Part shown: piece by piece, positions 38,355 to 46,237 of the stretch
Position numbering within the stretch: position 1 is the stretch's first letter
Layout: each line of letters opens with the position of its first letter
Source of the DNA: Solen grandis
Taxonomy: Eukaryota > Mollusca > Bivalvia > Adapedonta > Solenidae
Length of the DNA stretch: 64,000 bases
Assembly: GCA_021229015.1 (NCBI GenBank)
Contig: CM037783.1
Location: 21,709,289 to 21,773,288, forward strand
Direction of reading: 5' to 3'
Notes under the pieces: model-generated
What the model saw: the letters and a program-made list of their open reading frames with translations, nothing else
The model's database searches: none
What the model was told of the DNA's origin: nothing
Position numbers and translations under genes: made by a program

Positions 38355-38621
38355 TTAGATTTCGGTGACATTGTCCTCATCGTGCTTGGTTTCGGTGACA
38401 TCGTGTTCATCGTCACTGATTACGATGACATCGTTTTCATCTGGTAACATCTGCTGTTGTTCTATGAGCATATCGTCTTCATCTTGTTGCTGTTGTCTCA
38501 ACATCTCCTGATGTTCCATGATCGTATCGTCTTCATCTTGTTGCTGTTGTCTCAACATCTCCTGATGTTCCATGAGCATATAGGCATCATGTTCATCTCG
38601 TTGCTGTTGTCTCAACATCAT
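38355..38621 (-). CDS. Acidic, Gln-rich repeat protein with SUMO-interacting motif
   Basis: An 88-residue protein with no known homologue that I recognise. Residues 17-32 and 35-50 are near-identical copies of an 18-residue unit ('MEHQEMLRQQQQDEDD'), with a partial copy at the N-terminus. The C-terminal third is acidic and contains VIVIS at 65-69 followed by DDE, a canonical SUMO-interacting motif. Such motifs recruit sumoylated partners such as PML-body proteins. A TATA box lies about 63 nt upstream; two upstream ATGs open short out-of-frame uORFs. The start is the double ATG at 38621, just downstream of an in-frame stop. The 3' end carries the histone-type stem-loop. The neighbouring RING gene suggests a joint role in SUMO/ubiquitin pathways (inference). 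Confidence 0.7.
   Translation of the reverse strand: MMLRQQQRDEHDAYMLMEHQEMLRQQQQDEDDTIMEHQEMLRQQQQDEDDMLIEQQQMLPDENDVIVISDDEHDVTETKHDEDNVTEI
38430..38610 (-). repeat. 54-bp tandem repeat inside the SIM gene
   Basis: Two full copies and one partial copy of 'cttgttgctgttgtctcaac' plus 'atctcctgatgttccatga' encode the QQQQ/DEDD repeat. The period is a multiple of three, so the frame is preserved. Confidence 0.85.
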
Positions 38622-38850
38622 CTGATGTGAATTTCATCCATGGTTGTGCAGCAAGAATATGACCGAATGCTTGATGCGGTGCGCTTTTATAGCCTTGAGG
38701 TGGATTGACCTACTTTCTACTGTTAGCGTACACCAATCAGAGAACGTTATTTCTATCCAACGATTTAATGATTCAAGTTTAACCTTGACCTGAGTTGGAT
38801 AGCATTGCCTTTGGCCTTGACCTGAGGTGGATTGACCTACTTTGTATTGA
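38622..38850 (-). promoter_or_regulatory. Promoter module A (SIM gene)
   Basis: Contains TATAAAAG (minus strand, 38684-38691), a CCAAT motif in 'caccaatcagagaacgt' and four TGACCT half-sites, including TGACCT-9 nt-TGACCT. The same ordered block recurs at 39973-40190 and 54110-54300, showing that it is a conserved element-specific promoter and not chance. Confidence 0.75.
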
Positions 38851-39045
38851 CATATCAGAATTGCTGTAAAAATAAAAAAAAAATCAAGCCGAATTTGTAG
38901 TTATGACTTTTTTTTGTAACATTTTTATTTTTGTAAACTTTTATAAAACATTGGATCATATTTTTAATGAAAGAAAATCATTTTGAATGGAATTTGAAAA
39001 TAATGGTGACAATTGAGGTATATTCTCTTTCGAGACATTTGTGTT
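38851..39045. other. AT-rich spacer
   Basis: No gene. It holds A/T tracts and, on the minus strand, an AATAAA about 100 nt beyond the next stem-loop that could act as a fail-safe polyadenylation signal. Confidence 0.5.
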
Positions 39046-39061
39046 GGCCCTGATAAGGGCC
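39046..39061 (-). terminator. Histone-type 3' stem-loop, frameshifted small gene
   Basis: Minus strand GGCCCT-TATC-AGGGCC. The loop differs from the usual TTTC by one base. Followed by 'aacacaaatgtctc' and GAAAGAGA. It begins 24 nt after the stop at 39086. Confidence 0.75.
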
Positions 39062-39085
39062 GTTTTTTTCCCCACAGAGTAGTGG

Positions 39086-39383
39086 TTACTCATGACTGTC
39101 TATGAGTTTCTTCAGCAGATATTCAACATGTTCTATGGTGATGAAATGTGCTTCAATGATATTTAAGATATCATCGTAGTATAGTTCATGAAAGTAACAT
39201 TCATTCAATTTGGCTACGATACTCCTGAGTGTTGTTGTTATTTTAAGCGTACGTTGGTATCGGGCTTGTATTTTAAGCGTACGTTGGTGTAGGGCTTCTT
39301 TTTTTGTCCATGTCAGATATGCAATCGTTAGTTATATGTGACTTATCCATAGCACAGTCTGAAAACGAATGGCATGAATCCAT
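39086..39383 (-). pseudogene. Small accessory gene broken by a frameshift
   Basis: An ATG at 39381-39383 opens a frame that closes early at 39273, whereas the overlapping frame stays open to the stop at 39086-39088 and has a protein-like C-terminus (Leu/Ile/Glu-rich, 'FITIEHVEYLLKKLIDSHE'). The two frames overlap around an A7 run near 39306, and the span is one base off a multiple of three, so a single indel explains the break. A 30-bp in-frame tandem duplication (39242-39301) lies at the junction. The C-terminal 50 residues look helical and acidic/amphipathic. No family is recognised. The 3' stem-loop supports it as a genuine former gene. A longer frame that runs upstream to 39593 passes through the neighbour's stem-loop and should be ignored. 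Confidence 0.6.
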
Positions 39384-39452
39384 TTCGTTTGATACTTTTA
39401 TTACTTGGTTTGACAATTGTAAAAAAAAAAGTCCTTTCGAGACATCTGGGTT

Positions 39453-39468
39453 GGCCCTGAAAAGGGCC
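39453..39468 (-). terminator. Histone-type 3' stem-loop, coiled-coil gene
   Basis: Minus strand GGCCCT-TTTC-AGGGCC, followed by 'aacccagatgtctc' and GAAAGGA, starting 18 nt after the stop at 39487. The flanking ACCCA is the conserved histone 3' flank. Confidence 0.85.
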
Positions 39469-39486
39469 GTTGTTTTTGTTTTTTCT

Positions 39487-39972
39487 TTACTTCTTACTCT
39501 TTTTGCTATTTTGTATGTCTTTACAATGGGCTCCAAGTCCATTCTTAGAATGGGATCCACCATCAAGCGGACGTTTGTTGGATGATTCCACATTTTCTGG
39601 AATGAAAGTGATAGGCACCACCAGCTTGTCTGTTTTCAATTTAATACGGCATTCCACTTCTTCCATTCTCTGTTGCAATTTGATGAGGTTGTTGTTCACC
39701 TCTTTGAGTTCCCTCAGAATAGATTGTCCAACATTATTTACTGGCTGCGCTGCCGGTTGGTGTTGCATTGGTTGTTGCATTGGTTGTTGTTGCTGTACTG
39801 GTTGCTGCTGGTGTGGTGGAGGCTGAGGTTGATACGTTGGTTGGTAGCTGGGTTGGTACACCGGAGTCGGAGTGTACGACACTGATGCCTGGTTAGCAGC
39901 TGTCGTCAGGTCATACAAATCAGCAGCCTGTATGGCGTTGTTAACGAGATCAGAAGTTACGTAGCTTTCCAT
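39487..39972 (-). CDS. P/Q-rich protein with C-terminal coiled coil
   Basis: 161 residues from an ATG at 39972. Residues 33-80 are Pro/Gln/Tyr-rich with 'YQPSYQPTYQP' and 'QQPMQQPMQ' runs, likely disordered. Residues about 82-117 form a heptad-like helix ('SILRELKEVNNNLIKLQQRM') expected to oligomerise. The C-terminus is Lys/Ser-rich and could be a nuclear localisation signal. No homologue is recognised. It is transcribed divergently from the RING gene through a shared 240-bp promoter with its own TATA box about 36 nt upstream, and ends with a histone-type stem-loop. Role unknown; a scaffold or transcription accessory factor is conceivable. Confidence 0.7.
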   Translation of the reverse strand: MESYVTSDLVNNAIQAADLYDLTTAANQASVSYTPTPVYQPSYQPTYQPQPPPHQQQPVQQQQPMQQPMQHQPAAQPVNNVGQSILRELKEVNNNLIKLQQRMEEVECRIKLKTDKLVVPITFIPENVESSNKRPLDGGSHSKNGLGAHCKDIQNSKKSKK

Positions 39973-40215
39973 GGTTGGGTAGTGGGATTATGATACGATG
40001 CAGTGTGCTTTTATAGTCTTGAGTTGGATTGACCTACTTTCTTCTGTTGGCACACACCAATCAGAGAACGTAATTTCTATTCAATGATTCAAGTTTAACC
40101 TTGACCTGAGTTGGATAGCATTGTCTTCGGCCTTGACATTGGGGTTGATTGACCTACTGACCTACTTTTTTCATAACTATATAAGTGCTTTTTAAAGAAG
40201 AAGGATGAAATCACA
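39973..40215. promoter_or_regulatory. Divergent promoter module B
   Basis: Two TATA boxes point outward: TATAAAAG on the minus strand (40008-40015) for the coiled-coil gene and TATATAAG on the plus strand (40178-40185) for the RING gene. Between them lie a CCAAT motif ('cacaccaatcagagaacgt') and four TGACCT half-sites, in the same order as modules A and C. Confidence 0.8.
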
Positions 40216-40413
40216 ATGTCTGAACAAAAACTCTGGTTCGAAAAGTGTGGTGTGTGTTTAGAGGAGAGGGAGGAGGATATATACCATATAAACCAGTGTC
40301 GATGTCAGGACATTGTATGCATCAGGTGCTTCGCACGGCTTCAGAACTGCCCGTTTTGCCGTTTTTTTGCCCGCATATGGTTTGACCCTGATTATTCAGA
40401 GTTAGTAGGATGA
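40216..40413 (+). CDS. Small RING-type zinc-finger protein
   Basis: A 65-residue protein that is almost entirely one RING-like domain. Metal ligands Cys11-Cys14, Cys28-Cys30, Cys35-Cys38 and Cys45-Cys48 have C-x2-C-x13-C-x-C-x4-C-x2-C-x6-C-x2-C spacing, with Cys where a C3HC4 RING has His. 'CPFC' closes the second site as in E3 ubiquitin ligases. RINGs recruit E2 enzymes, so a viral-type E3 ligase is likely, though E2-binding hydrophobics cannot be checked by eye. The start is the ATG at 40216, about 31 nt after a TATA box. It is one of the plus-strand accessory genes. A histone-type stem-loop follows the stop by 35 nt. Partner candidates are the nearby SIM and coiled-coil proteins (inference). 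Confidence 0.82.
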   Translation: MSEQKLWFEKCGVCLEEREEDIYHINQCRCQDIVCIRCFARLQNCPFCRFFARIWFDPDYSELVG

Positions 40414-40448
40414 CTCCGAGTAATTCAGGATCACAAAAAACCAAAAAC

Positions 40449-40464
40449 GGCTCTTTTCAGGGCC
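40449..40464 (+). terminator. Histone-type 3' stem-loop, RING gene
   Basis: Plus strand GGCTCT-TTTC-AGGGCC (one G-U pair), preceded by 'aaaaac' and followed by 'atcaactatattc' and GAGAGGGA. It lies 35 nt after the stop codon. Confidence 0.8.
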
Positions 40465-40550
40465 ATCAACTATATTCGAGAGGGAATATATCACAATTGT
40501 TAATGTGTAAGATAAACATAAACAACAAGAAATCAAATCAGTTTTAGCCT

Positions 40551-40556
40551 TTTATT
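40551..40556 (-). terminator. AATAAA polyadenylation signal of the capsid/protease block
   Basis: Minus-strand AATAAA about 87 nt after the protease stop. No histone-type stem-loop occurs between it and the stop. This is the end of the core minus-strand gene array. Confidence 0.65.
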
Positions 40557-40642
40557 GAACTCTATGAACATTGCAACAATAATATGAACAAACAATATGA
40601 ACAATGCAAACACTATCAACAACAAGTACATAACACTACACT

Positions 40643-41233
40643 TTAATGAAAGTAGAATGGGTCTAAACTATTTGTCAGTAATTCAAAACACGCACGACCA
40701 TCTCCAAATTTTGGTGGATGTTTAGCTGTGCATGTTTGTTGGTGCTGATTACACACTTGTCTTCTTGCACGTTTGTACAGTTCTGAATAGTTCTGGTAAA
40801 ACCAACATCCCACATTGGAATCGTTCAAATTGAAGTGAGGTTGATCCTCTGTCCGGAATTTAGCTCTAAGCACCCGTGTTAAATCACATCCCCGAACAAG
40901 AAAATGCAAAGCAAACAAACAATATGCTCCACACACAAACGTGTTGTATCCTTGAAGTCTCATGAGATTCCATGTATAGGGTCCATGTCTTTCCAAGAAA
41001 CGTTGAATGTCACGATGGAGTGGTTTTTGTCCATACGAATCAAAGTAGTAAGTCGATTTATCGTTGAAAAACACAGCCACCCAATGTTCACCAGGTTGAG
41101 TCGAATTGTGGGTATTCACTATGTAAGCTTTTACATTCTCTGGTCTCTGTGGTAGTTGATCTTTAGCACAAAGGCTTAAGGGAGCTAGAATTGGTGAATG
41201 ATCCAAAATATACTGCAACTCAATCGTTTCCAT
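40643..41233 (-). CDS. PRO: Adenain-like cysteine protease (PRO)
   Basis: 196 residues from the ATG at 41233 (the open frame extends further but only to a non-ATG codon). The C5/C48-type triad is visible: His50 in 'GEHWVAVF', Asp65 in 'YYFDSYG', the oxyanion Gln94 region 'LQGYNTFVCGAYC' and nucleophile Cys101. Order and spacing match adenovirus protease and Polinton PRO, which cleave structural precursors during virion maturation. It is the last gene of the minus-strand block and overlaps the preceding ORF by 14 bases. Frame and catalytic residues are intact, unlike the capsid genes. The C-terminal Cys/His-rich tail (beyond about residue 155) is an extension. Confidence 0.9.
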   Translation of the reverse strand: METIELQYILDHSPILAPLSLCAKDQLPQRPENVKAYIVNTHNSTQPGEHWVAVFFNDKSTYYFDSYGQKPLHRDIQRFLERHGPYTWNLMRLQGYNTFVCGAYCLFALHFLVRGCDLTRVLRAKFRTEDQPHFNLNDSNVGCWFYQNYSELYKRARRQVCNQHQQTCTAKHPPKFGDGRACFELLTNSLDPFYFH

Positions 41234-41672
41234 TTTCCCAATCTTGTTTAATTCGTTCCGCCCATTCGCACTCAAAAGCTTCCAATGGTGTGATCTTGTT
41301 CGTATCTACACTAGCCTTTATATTTGCCCACATCTGATAAGCATCAGCTTTCTCAGCGCGTGTGAGATCCATGTTTTGTAGTTCAGCGTACCATCTTTCC
41401 ATCACTTGATACATGTCCAGTTTTTTTAATGCACTGTTCAGAAACATCTCGACCCACTCACTTTTGCTGCTAAACAAACATAGGGGATGTTGGGTCTGAC
41501 TGGGATGATCAACAATGCAACCATAACTGTTTTCTTTCACGATATCAAAGAGGTGTGTCTGCAATTCATGCACCACATGATGGTTCAAACTCTTTACAAT
41601 ATCGTTTCGCCTATTCAAGTTGTAGATTTCTTCGTACAGTTGTTTGGCCAGCTGTTCTCCTGATTTACTCAT
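41220..41672 (-). CDS. Unknown Polinton protein, 150 aa
   Basis: ATG start two bases after the MCP stop. The protein is mostly helical in appearance, with Trp-rich C-terminal segments ('ECEWAERIKQDWENGND') and no Cys/His cluster or TM segment. I do not recognise a family. Its position between MCP and PRO suggests a late or structural role (inference). It overlaps the PRO start by 14 bases. Confidence 0.65.
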   Translation of the reverse strand: MSKSGEQLAKQLYEEIYNLNRRNDIVKSLNHHVVHELQTHLFDIVKENSYGCIVDHPSQTQHPLCLFSSKSEWVEMFLNSALKKLDMYQVMERWYAELQNMDLTRAEKADAYQMWANIKASVDTNKITPLEAFECEWAERIKQDWENGND

Positions 41673-41674
41673 GG

Positions 41675-42967
41675 TTAATAGTCTGTGATGACTTCTCTGA
41701 ACCCGTTAATCTCTATCTGACTGTCGTATTCGGCATACACAATCACGTTGATGGGGTCACCAAGAGCTACACGAAACTGAAGCTCGATTCGCAAGTTCCC
41801 CGTTTTTATAGGATGCAGCTGTCCCTCTTCTGATCCTTGATCTGGCGTTAAGTCAATGCCCCAAAGTGTGTACCCCTGCATGTAATCGTCCATTGTCAGA
41901 CCCATGGAGCGGTTTAAACAGAGTGATCCCGTGGCTTGATGCAGGGACATGTATGATCTCAAAATTTCTCCTGTGGGAAAGTTGGGCTGGAACGGCAAGT
42001 TGTGTGTCGTCTTTCCGTCTACACTGACTTCTAACTTAGACAAGTTGAAATGTTGAAAATCAAATGGGTTGGTTGCCAGATCACCGTTCATGTCTGTATT
42101 CTTTACCAGGCCTAGAATGATACGTTTGGCAACTGTCCCTGAAATAAATGATTTTCGATCTTTGATCGCTGGCCTGCAGGAATGGTGAAAGTTTTCACCT
42201 CAGCTCGGCGAATTGGGATCTTCATGCCATGTTGAGCGATGGTCTGGTTTAAGTTGTTGGCCACTACGGGTAACAGGTCAACAGTCCGAACATTGAATCC
42301 AGCTTGAATTAACTGGATTTTGCCTCTGCTCCAAACAGGCAAAAACTGACTGGGGTTCTGTTGAGTCGCAGTCGTATCTCTACACCATTGGGAAGGTACT
42401 TGTCTTGCAAAACAGGTCTAAATGCAGACGTCCGCACATTTCCAGAACACGACTCCGGTGGATACGTGTTCTTCTTTTACTATATCCTTCATTAGCTTCC
42501 GCAACTGTATGCTCTTGCATATGACCCGCCGTGTCAGGACTCCACATTTCCGTAGCGTAGAGCTGTGTTGATTTACTCTCCGTAGAATAAGACAGCAAAT
42601 TCTCAATGTAGGCCCGGTACGCATATGTGTCAGCATTATTGGTGATCAGTTTGTTGTTCAGGTACACATCAATACTGCTAAACAAGCTGTGGAAGAAATT
42701 ATTTACTGTGGATGTTTCTCCATCAGCAGCCAGATTAGTGCCATCAGGTTGGACTACTTTGACTTTCAGGTACAAGTAGCTCTGGTTGATATCAGTCCAA
42801 TTTTCTGATTGAACAGGAATTACAAATTCAATGGGAGATGAATTGCTCAGTGCTGACACAGGATAATGTTCTGTCCACTGTGCATCTTGCAATGCTGTCA
42901 TGGTAGGTGGAACATGTGTCACATCAAGTTCAGTTTTGCTACACTCACAAGAGCCGTGTTGCATCAT
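41675..42967 (-). pseudogene. MCP: Major capsid protein (double jelly-roll, hexon-like), frameshifted
   Basis: Three or four separate frames together cover one Polinton MCP. The N-terminal part (42380-42967) has the typical 'SYLYLKVKVVQPDGTN...NNFFHSLFSSIDVYLNNKLIT...YAYRAYIENLLSYS' region of the first jelly roll. The middle part (42112-42342) carries the linker region. The C-terminal part (41675-42091 plus upstream residues) has 'YTLWGIDLTPDQ' and 'VIVYAEYDSQIEINGFREV', the end of the second jelly roll. Breaks lie near 42415, 42343 (a T5 run) and 42115. The ATG at 42967 is preferred because the longer frame begins at TTG. MCP trimers form the capsid shell. As assembled it cannot yield a full protein. 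Single-base homopolymer errors are an alternative for at least one break. Confidence 0.88.
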
Positions 42968-42972
42968 GTTGT

Positions 42973-43335
42973 TCAATCAAAAATATCTAACGGTCGTGAT
43001 GAGATTTTTCTTTTTTTGTTGTGTCTCCTTGACGTGCTGGAAGCAGAATGATGTCGACGTTTGAAATCTCGAAGCTTTATACCTCTCAGAGTTTTCTGAC
43101 CCACATCTTTCAACAATGCTTTACCCCGTTTCTTGATCACTGTCTTTACATTTTGGCCAGACAGAAGATCTTTTACGGCTCCTATACCTTGTTTAAAGCC
43201 CTCTTTTTTCAGAGTCTGTAGTCCTGAGTTTACGATGGGTTTCACCATGGGTAAGATGGTACTGGCCATTTTCTTAAACATGGAGCCCAAACCATATCCG
43301 ACTTGTCGAGGTTGACCACGGTAAACTGGAATCAT
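42973..43335 (-). CDS. Basic minor virion protein, pVI/pX-like
   Basis: 120 residues from an ATG overlapping the previous stop (ATGA). The N-terminus 'VYRGQPRQVGYGLGSMFKKM' followed by an amphipathic segment resembles the Gly-rich plus amphipathic-helix start of Polinton pX/pVI-like proteins. The rest is strongly basic with 'SRRHNKKRKISSRP', a likely nuclear localisation or DNA-binding tail. Adenovirus analogues bind hexon and disrupt membranes during entry or condense DNA. Family assignment rests on position and composition, so is moderate. Confidence 0.65.
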   Translation of the reverse strand: MIPVYRGQPRQVGYGLGSMFKKMASTILPMVKPIVNSGLQTLKKEGFKQGIGAVKDLLSGQNVKTVIKKRGKALLKDVGQKTLRGIKLRDFKRRHHSASSTSRRHNKKRKISSRPLDIFD

Positions 43336-44177
43336 CGTGTCTTTCTTTTAAAATGAAGCTTCACCATCGAGTTCCCGTGAGTGAAATGAACTGATTCCCC
43401 TGTGTCACCGGTTATATTGATACTGATCTCGTTGAAATATGATCTGCTGACAGGTATGTAGTGTAGATTTAGATATTCAAAGTGCATGTGTGGATTAGAC
43501 CCGTAGATTAGTAGATTTTGCGTCAAATGGCACAACGCGTAAAATGGGTGCTTCGACATCCCCTATCAAAGTGTGTTCTGCCAGATCGGTATATACAAAC
43601 AGATGGTTCATCTTCATGAAGAGGTCCACACCGTACTTGAATCTGTTGTTATCTTTGTCTGGAAACACCTCCGTACTTCCCTCTCCTCCAAGTTTTGTAA
43701 GGAGGGCTTGATGAAGTTCCAAGCCGATCTTTGATCCACTATTACCGGTAAACTTGACACGTTTTGACAAGCCGGCAAAATCAAGTCCAAATGTGAGGTT
43801 TCTTTGAGTTAAAATTGTTTTATTGGCTTGTTTAATAGCCTTGTTCATTTCGTCAGTGAGATGTTGTGGTGACGCATAGATGCCTGCAGGAATGCAAAGG
43901 GGTATTGGCCATTTTTGCCTTCTAATTCACAGCCGTTTGTCACTTGTGAAAAGGCTGCAGCCAGTTCTGGATCTTTAGTCACGACGTAGAATTTTCCTTC
44001 CTCCTCTTCGATGTTTTTGACTTGTGTGGGAACGATCATTTCCACGAGAGCCACTTCCCAATTTTGTTTGTCGACATCAATGGTTTTTGCCAGCTTGGTT
44101 CTAAAACAACATTGTGTGTTGTTTGGGTACAATGTCATCGAACTATCACTGATGAGAGTGATGTAGAAAGAGTTCAT
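43332..44177 (-). pseudogene. Minor capsid (penton-like) protein candidate, frameshifted
   Basis: Three overlapping frames (43845-44177, 43495-43848, 43332-43559) read as one protein of about 280 residues. They begin with 'MNSFYITLISDSSMTLYPNN', continue with 'WEVALVEMIVP', then 'LFVYTDLAEHTLIGDVEAPI' and end 'NITGDTGESVHFTHGNSMVK' plus 'LHF'. This order is widespread in invertebrate Polintons, in the position of the single-jelly-roll minor capsid protein. Frame changes fall near 43850 and 43500-43560. ATG at 44177 overlaps the preceding stop (ATGA). Penton identity is inferred from context and length; a structure prediction would settle it. Confidence 0.65.
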
Positions 44178-44422
44178 GGTTTCTTAAATTTTAAACTTGG
44201 GTTTGGAAGAATGTATCCGATAGAAGTGCTCATCAGCAGCAACCAAAGTTCACGATCTGGACTGTTGAGACACAGGTTCACTAATGACACAATGACAATG
44301 ATAAAGATGATCACAATCTGTGTCAAGAAAGTGATTCTGTTGTTAAGTACCTCACTTTTTCCTGTCTGTATACTGTTGTCTACCTGAACACTGCTGGTAT
44401 CGGACTGAGACATGCTGTTCAT
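44174..44422 (-). CDS. Small two-TM membrane protein of Polintons
   Basis: 82 residues. A polar N-terminus is followed by a strong TM helix (about 31-53, 'FLTQIVIIFIIVIVSLVNL') and a second short hydrophobic segment (59-72, 'ELWLLLMSTSIGYILP') ending in 'PNPSLK'. This layout recurs next to the minor capsid gene in invertebrate Polintons; function unknown, possibly a virion or assembly membrane protein. Its ATG is within 15 bases of the integrase stop, and a duplicated TATAAA lies right across that interval. The ATGA stop/start overlap with the minor capsid gene suggests coupled expression. Confidence 0.7.
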   Translation of the reverse strand: MNSMSQSDTSSVQVDNSIQTGKSEVLNNRITFLTQIVIIFIIVIVSLVNLCLNSPDRELWLLLMSTSIGYILPNPSLKFKKP

Positions 44423-44434
44423 GACGTTTATACT

Positions 44435-45499
44435 TTATACTAAATGCGATTTTGGAATCCAACTGTTAAACTTTTTAGGATATCCAAGCCACTTGACTTT
44501 CACTTCTTGAAAAGTTTTACCGCCTACACGCCTTGTACGCCGATCAAGAACAGATTCCACTTCGTATAGCTCATCATCTTTTATATGTTGAATTTCATCC
44601 CTGTAGAAGGATCCGGCGATAGATTCTCCAGCCAAGTCTTCAAGTTTTACGGTCAATGGATGTGTTCTGTTGATGCGAACCACTTTGAACAATTCCACTG
44701 TCCAGTTGGGTAGATAGCCTTTGGCAAATGTTTGCTTGGTTTTATTGATGCGCACTATATCACCCACTTTCAAATCAGTTGATTTCTTATTTTTCTTTTG
44801 ATGGTTGCCATACAATGTCTTTGTGACTTCATGCTCATTTTCTCTAGACACAGATGCAGGGGTACGTCCGATGCTTCGATGAAAACGATGATTGTAGCCA
44901 TGTACCAATAGTTGCAGTACATCCACATAATGACGGGTCTTGTGATAAGTAAAATATTTCCACATTCTTGATTTAAGCGTACGTTGAAAACGTTCAACAA
45001 TACTCGCTTTAGTTTCTGGGTTTTCAGACGTGAAGAAATGAATGTCATACTTGTCAAGAAACTTCTGAAATTCTTTGTTCAAAAATTCTCGGCCTTTGTC
45101 TGTTTGCAAAGAGAGTGGTTTTCGACCTTCTTTTAGAATAGACTGAAAGGCTTGGATGAGTGTCTTTCCAGTTTTGTCTACGATGGGTATTACCCAAGCA
45201 TATTTTGAAAACACATCAATGACACATAGTAAGTAGCGATATGGTGAATTCTCTTTGTACATACGTTCCATATCTGCGAGATCAGCTTGCCATTGATGAT
45301 CGATACCTCCTACCACAGTCTGTCGACGTCGAAATTTTCGTCGTATTGTTTTATGCAACGTGTAGGTTCTTTGACTTCTCAACCAGTCTCGTACATCCTC
45401 TAAAGTGATAGATTTCAGCTGTTTTTTCGCTGCCTTGTAGAGTCCCTGAATTCCTCCAAAACTCGTAGGATTATCAGTATCAAGTACATTTGTCCTTCT
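44435..45499 (-). CDS. INT: rve-type integrase with C-terminal chromodomain (INT), start codon not evident
   Basis: The open frame (about 354 codons) starts directly after the TAA of the upstream gene, in the same frame, with no in-frame ATG before conserved sequence. The N-terminal block 'NPTSFGGIQGLYKAAKKQL' is the helix-turn-helix-like region of Polinton integrases. The RNase-H core has the D,D-35-E triad: Asp in 'WQADLADM', Asp in 'LQTDKGREF' and Glu in 'KASIVERFQ'. The C-terminus ends in a chromodomain ('YEVESVLDRR...VKVKWLGYPKKFNSWIPKSHL') that tethers integration to modified chromatin. The catalytic frame is intact. Initiation could be by a lost ATG (an out-of-frame ATG lies near 45486), non-AUG start, or readthrough of the TAA. 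Its length suits the family. Confidence 0.9.
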   Translation of the reverse strand, partial: RRTNVLDTDNPTSFGGIQGLYKAAKKQLKSITLEDVRDWLRSQRTYTLHKTIRRKFRRRQTVVGGIDHQWQADLADMERMYKENSPYRYLLCVIDVFSKYAWVIPIVDKTGKTLIQAFQSILKEGRKPLSLQTDKGREFLNKEFQKFLDKYDIHFFTSENPETKASIVERFQRTLKSRMWKYFTYHKTRHYVDVLQLLVHGYNHRFHRSIGRTPASVSRENEHEVTKTLYGNHQKKNKKSTDLKVGDIVRINKTKQTFAKGYLPNWTVELFKVVRINRTHPLTVKLEDLAGESIAGSFYRDEIQHIKDDELYEVESVLDRRTRRVGGKTFQEVKVKWLGYPKKFNSWIPKSHLV

Positions 45500-46237
45500 T
45501 TAGTAGGCGTCCCATGACGAATGGGCTAATATCTCCTCGGGTTCTTCCTTTTTAATAGGTTTTCGTTTCTTTGATGTAGGTGCGTAGGCAAAACTATCAT
45601 AAAATTCATCCACCTCTTCCTCCTCTTCTTCTTCATCATCATCTGGTGTTTGTATGAAATTCCATCGACGTTTATTGCCCACGACTTCTTGTGGGATGTT
45701 GACCTCTCTCAGTCCTCTAGAAAATTGTTCCCATCCTCGTGGATTTGACCCTTTCCGCCGTCGAAGTACATCATTGACCAGATCAATAATATTTGAACCT
45801 TCAACGGGTTTTCCATCATATTCTAACAGGCAATGTTCATCCCAACTTAAGTGAGGATGGTCTTTCAGCATGTTTAACAAGAGAGTAGCTTTTCGCCGCA
45901 TGGTCGTTGGAACACTGTCTAGAATTTGATCTTTCAAGGTCATCGGTTTTTCCTCTTTCTTTTCAGTCACTGTACCCGTTGTTTTCTCAGCCAGGTGTGG
46001 TCTGGAGGGTTTGAGTGCTTTTTTATGTGACACTTGAAAGCGATGTAATACTTCTCCAAATTGTTGTGCTTTTTCTGACTCAGACAATTTATTGTCGTCA
46101 AGAACTTGATTCATTTCTTTCTGTAATGATGAAGTCTGACTCACTTGAGGGGATGGGGGTAACCGAGGTCGTTGTTCCTTCTTCCATCGATTCATCTCTT
46201 CCAACAACCGAACTGGAACATAGGCCATCTTCTTCAT
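45500..46237 (-). CDS. Conserved Polinton protein of unknown function, 245 aa
   Basis: ATG at 46237 overlaps the preceding stop by ATGA. The middle holds a block common in invertebrate Polintons: 'MRRKATLLLNMLKDHPHLSW', then 'GSNIIDLVNDVLRRRKGSNP' and 'RGWEQFSRGL'. Then come a run of acidic residues (DDDEEEEEEEVDE) and a Lys/Arg-rich nuclear-localisation-like segment ('SKKRKPIKKEE'). No enzymatic motif is visible. Function is unknown; conserved association with INT and structural genes suggests a virion or packaging role (inference). The frame is intact and its TAA is in frame with the INT open frame. Confidence 0.75.
   Translation of the reverse strand: MKKMAYVPVRLLEEMNRWKKEQRPRLPPSPQVSQTSSLQKEMNQVLDDNKLSESEKAQQFGEVLHRFQVSHKKALKPSRPHLAEKTTGTVTEKKEEKPMTLKDQILDSVPTTMRRKATLLLNMLKDHPHLSWDEHCLLEYDGKPVEGSNIIDLVNDVLRRRKGSNPRGWEQFSRGLREVNIPQEVVGNKRRWNFIQTPDDDEEEEEEEVDEFYDSFAYAPTSKKRKPIKKEEPEEILAHSSWDAY

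Noticed and set aside
39273..39593. 106-codon minus-strand frame near the left end
   Set aside because: Its first 70 codons run through the 3' end and stem-loop of the neighbouring coiled-coil gene; only the part from 39383 is plausible.
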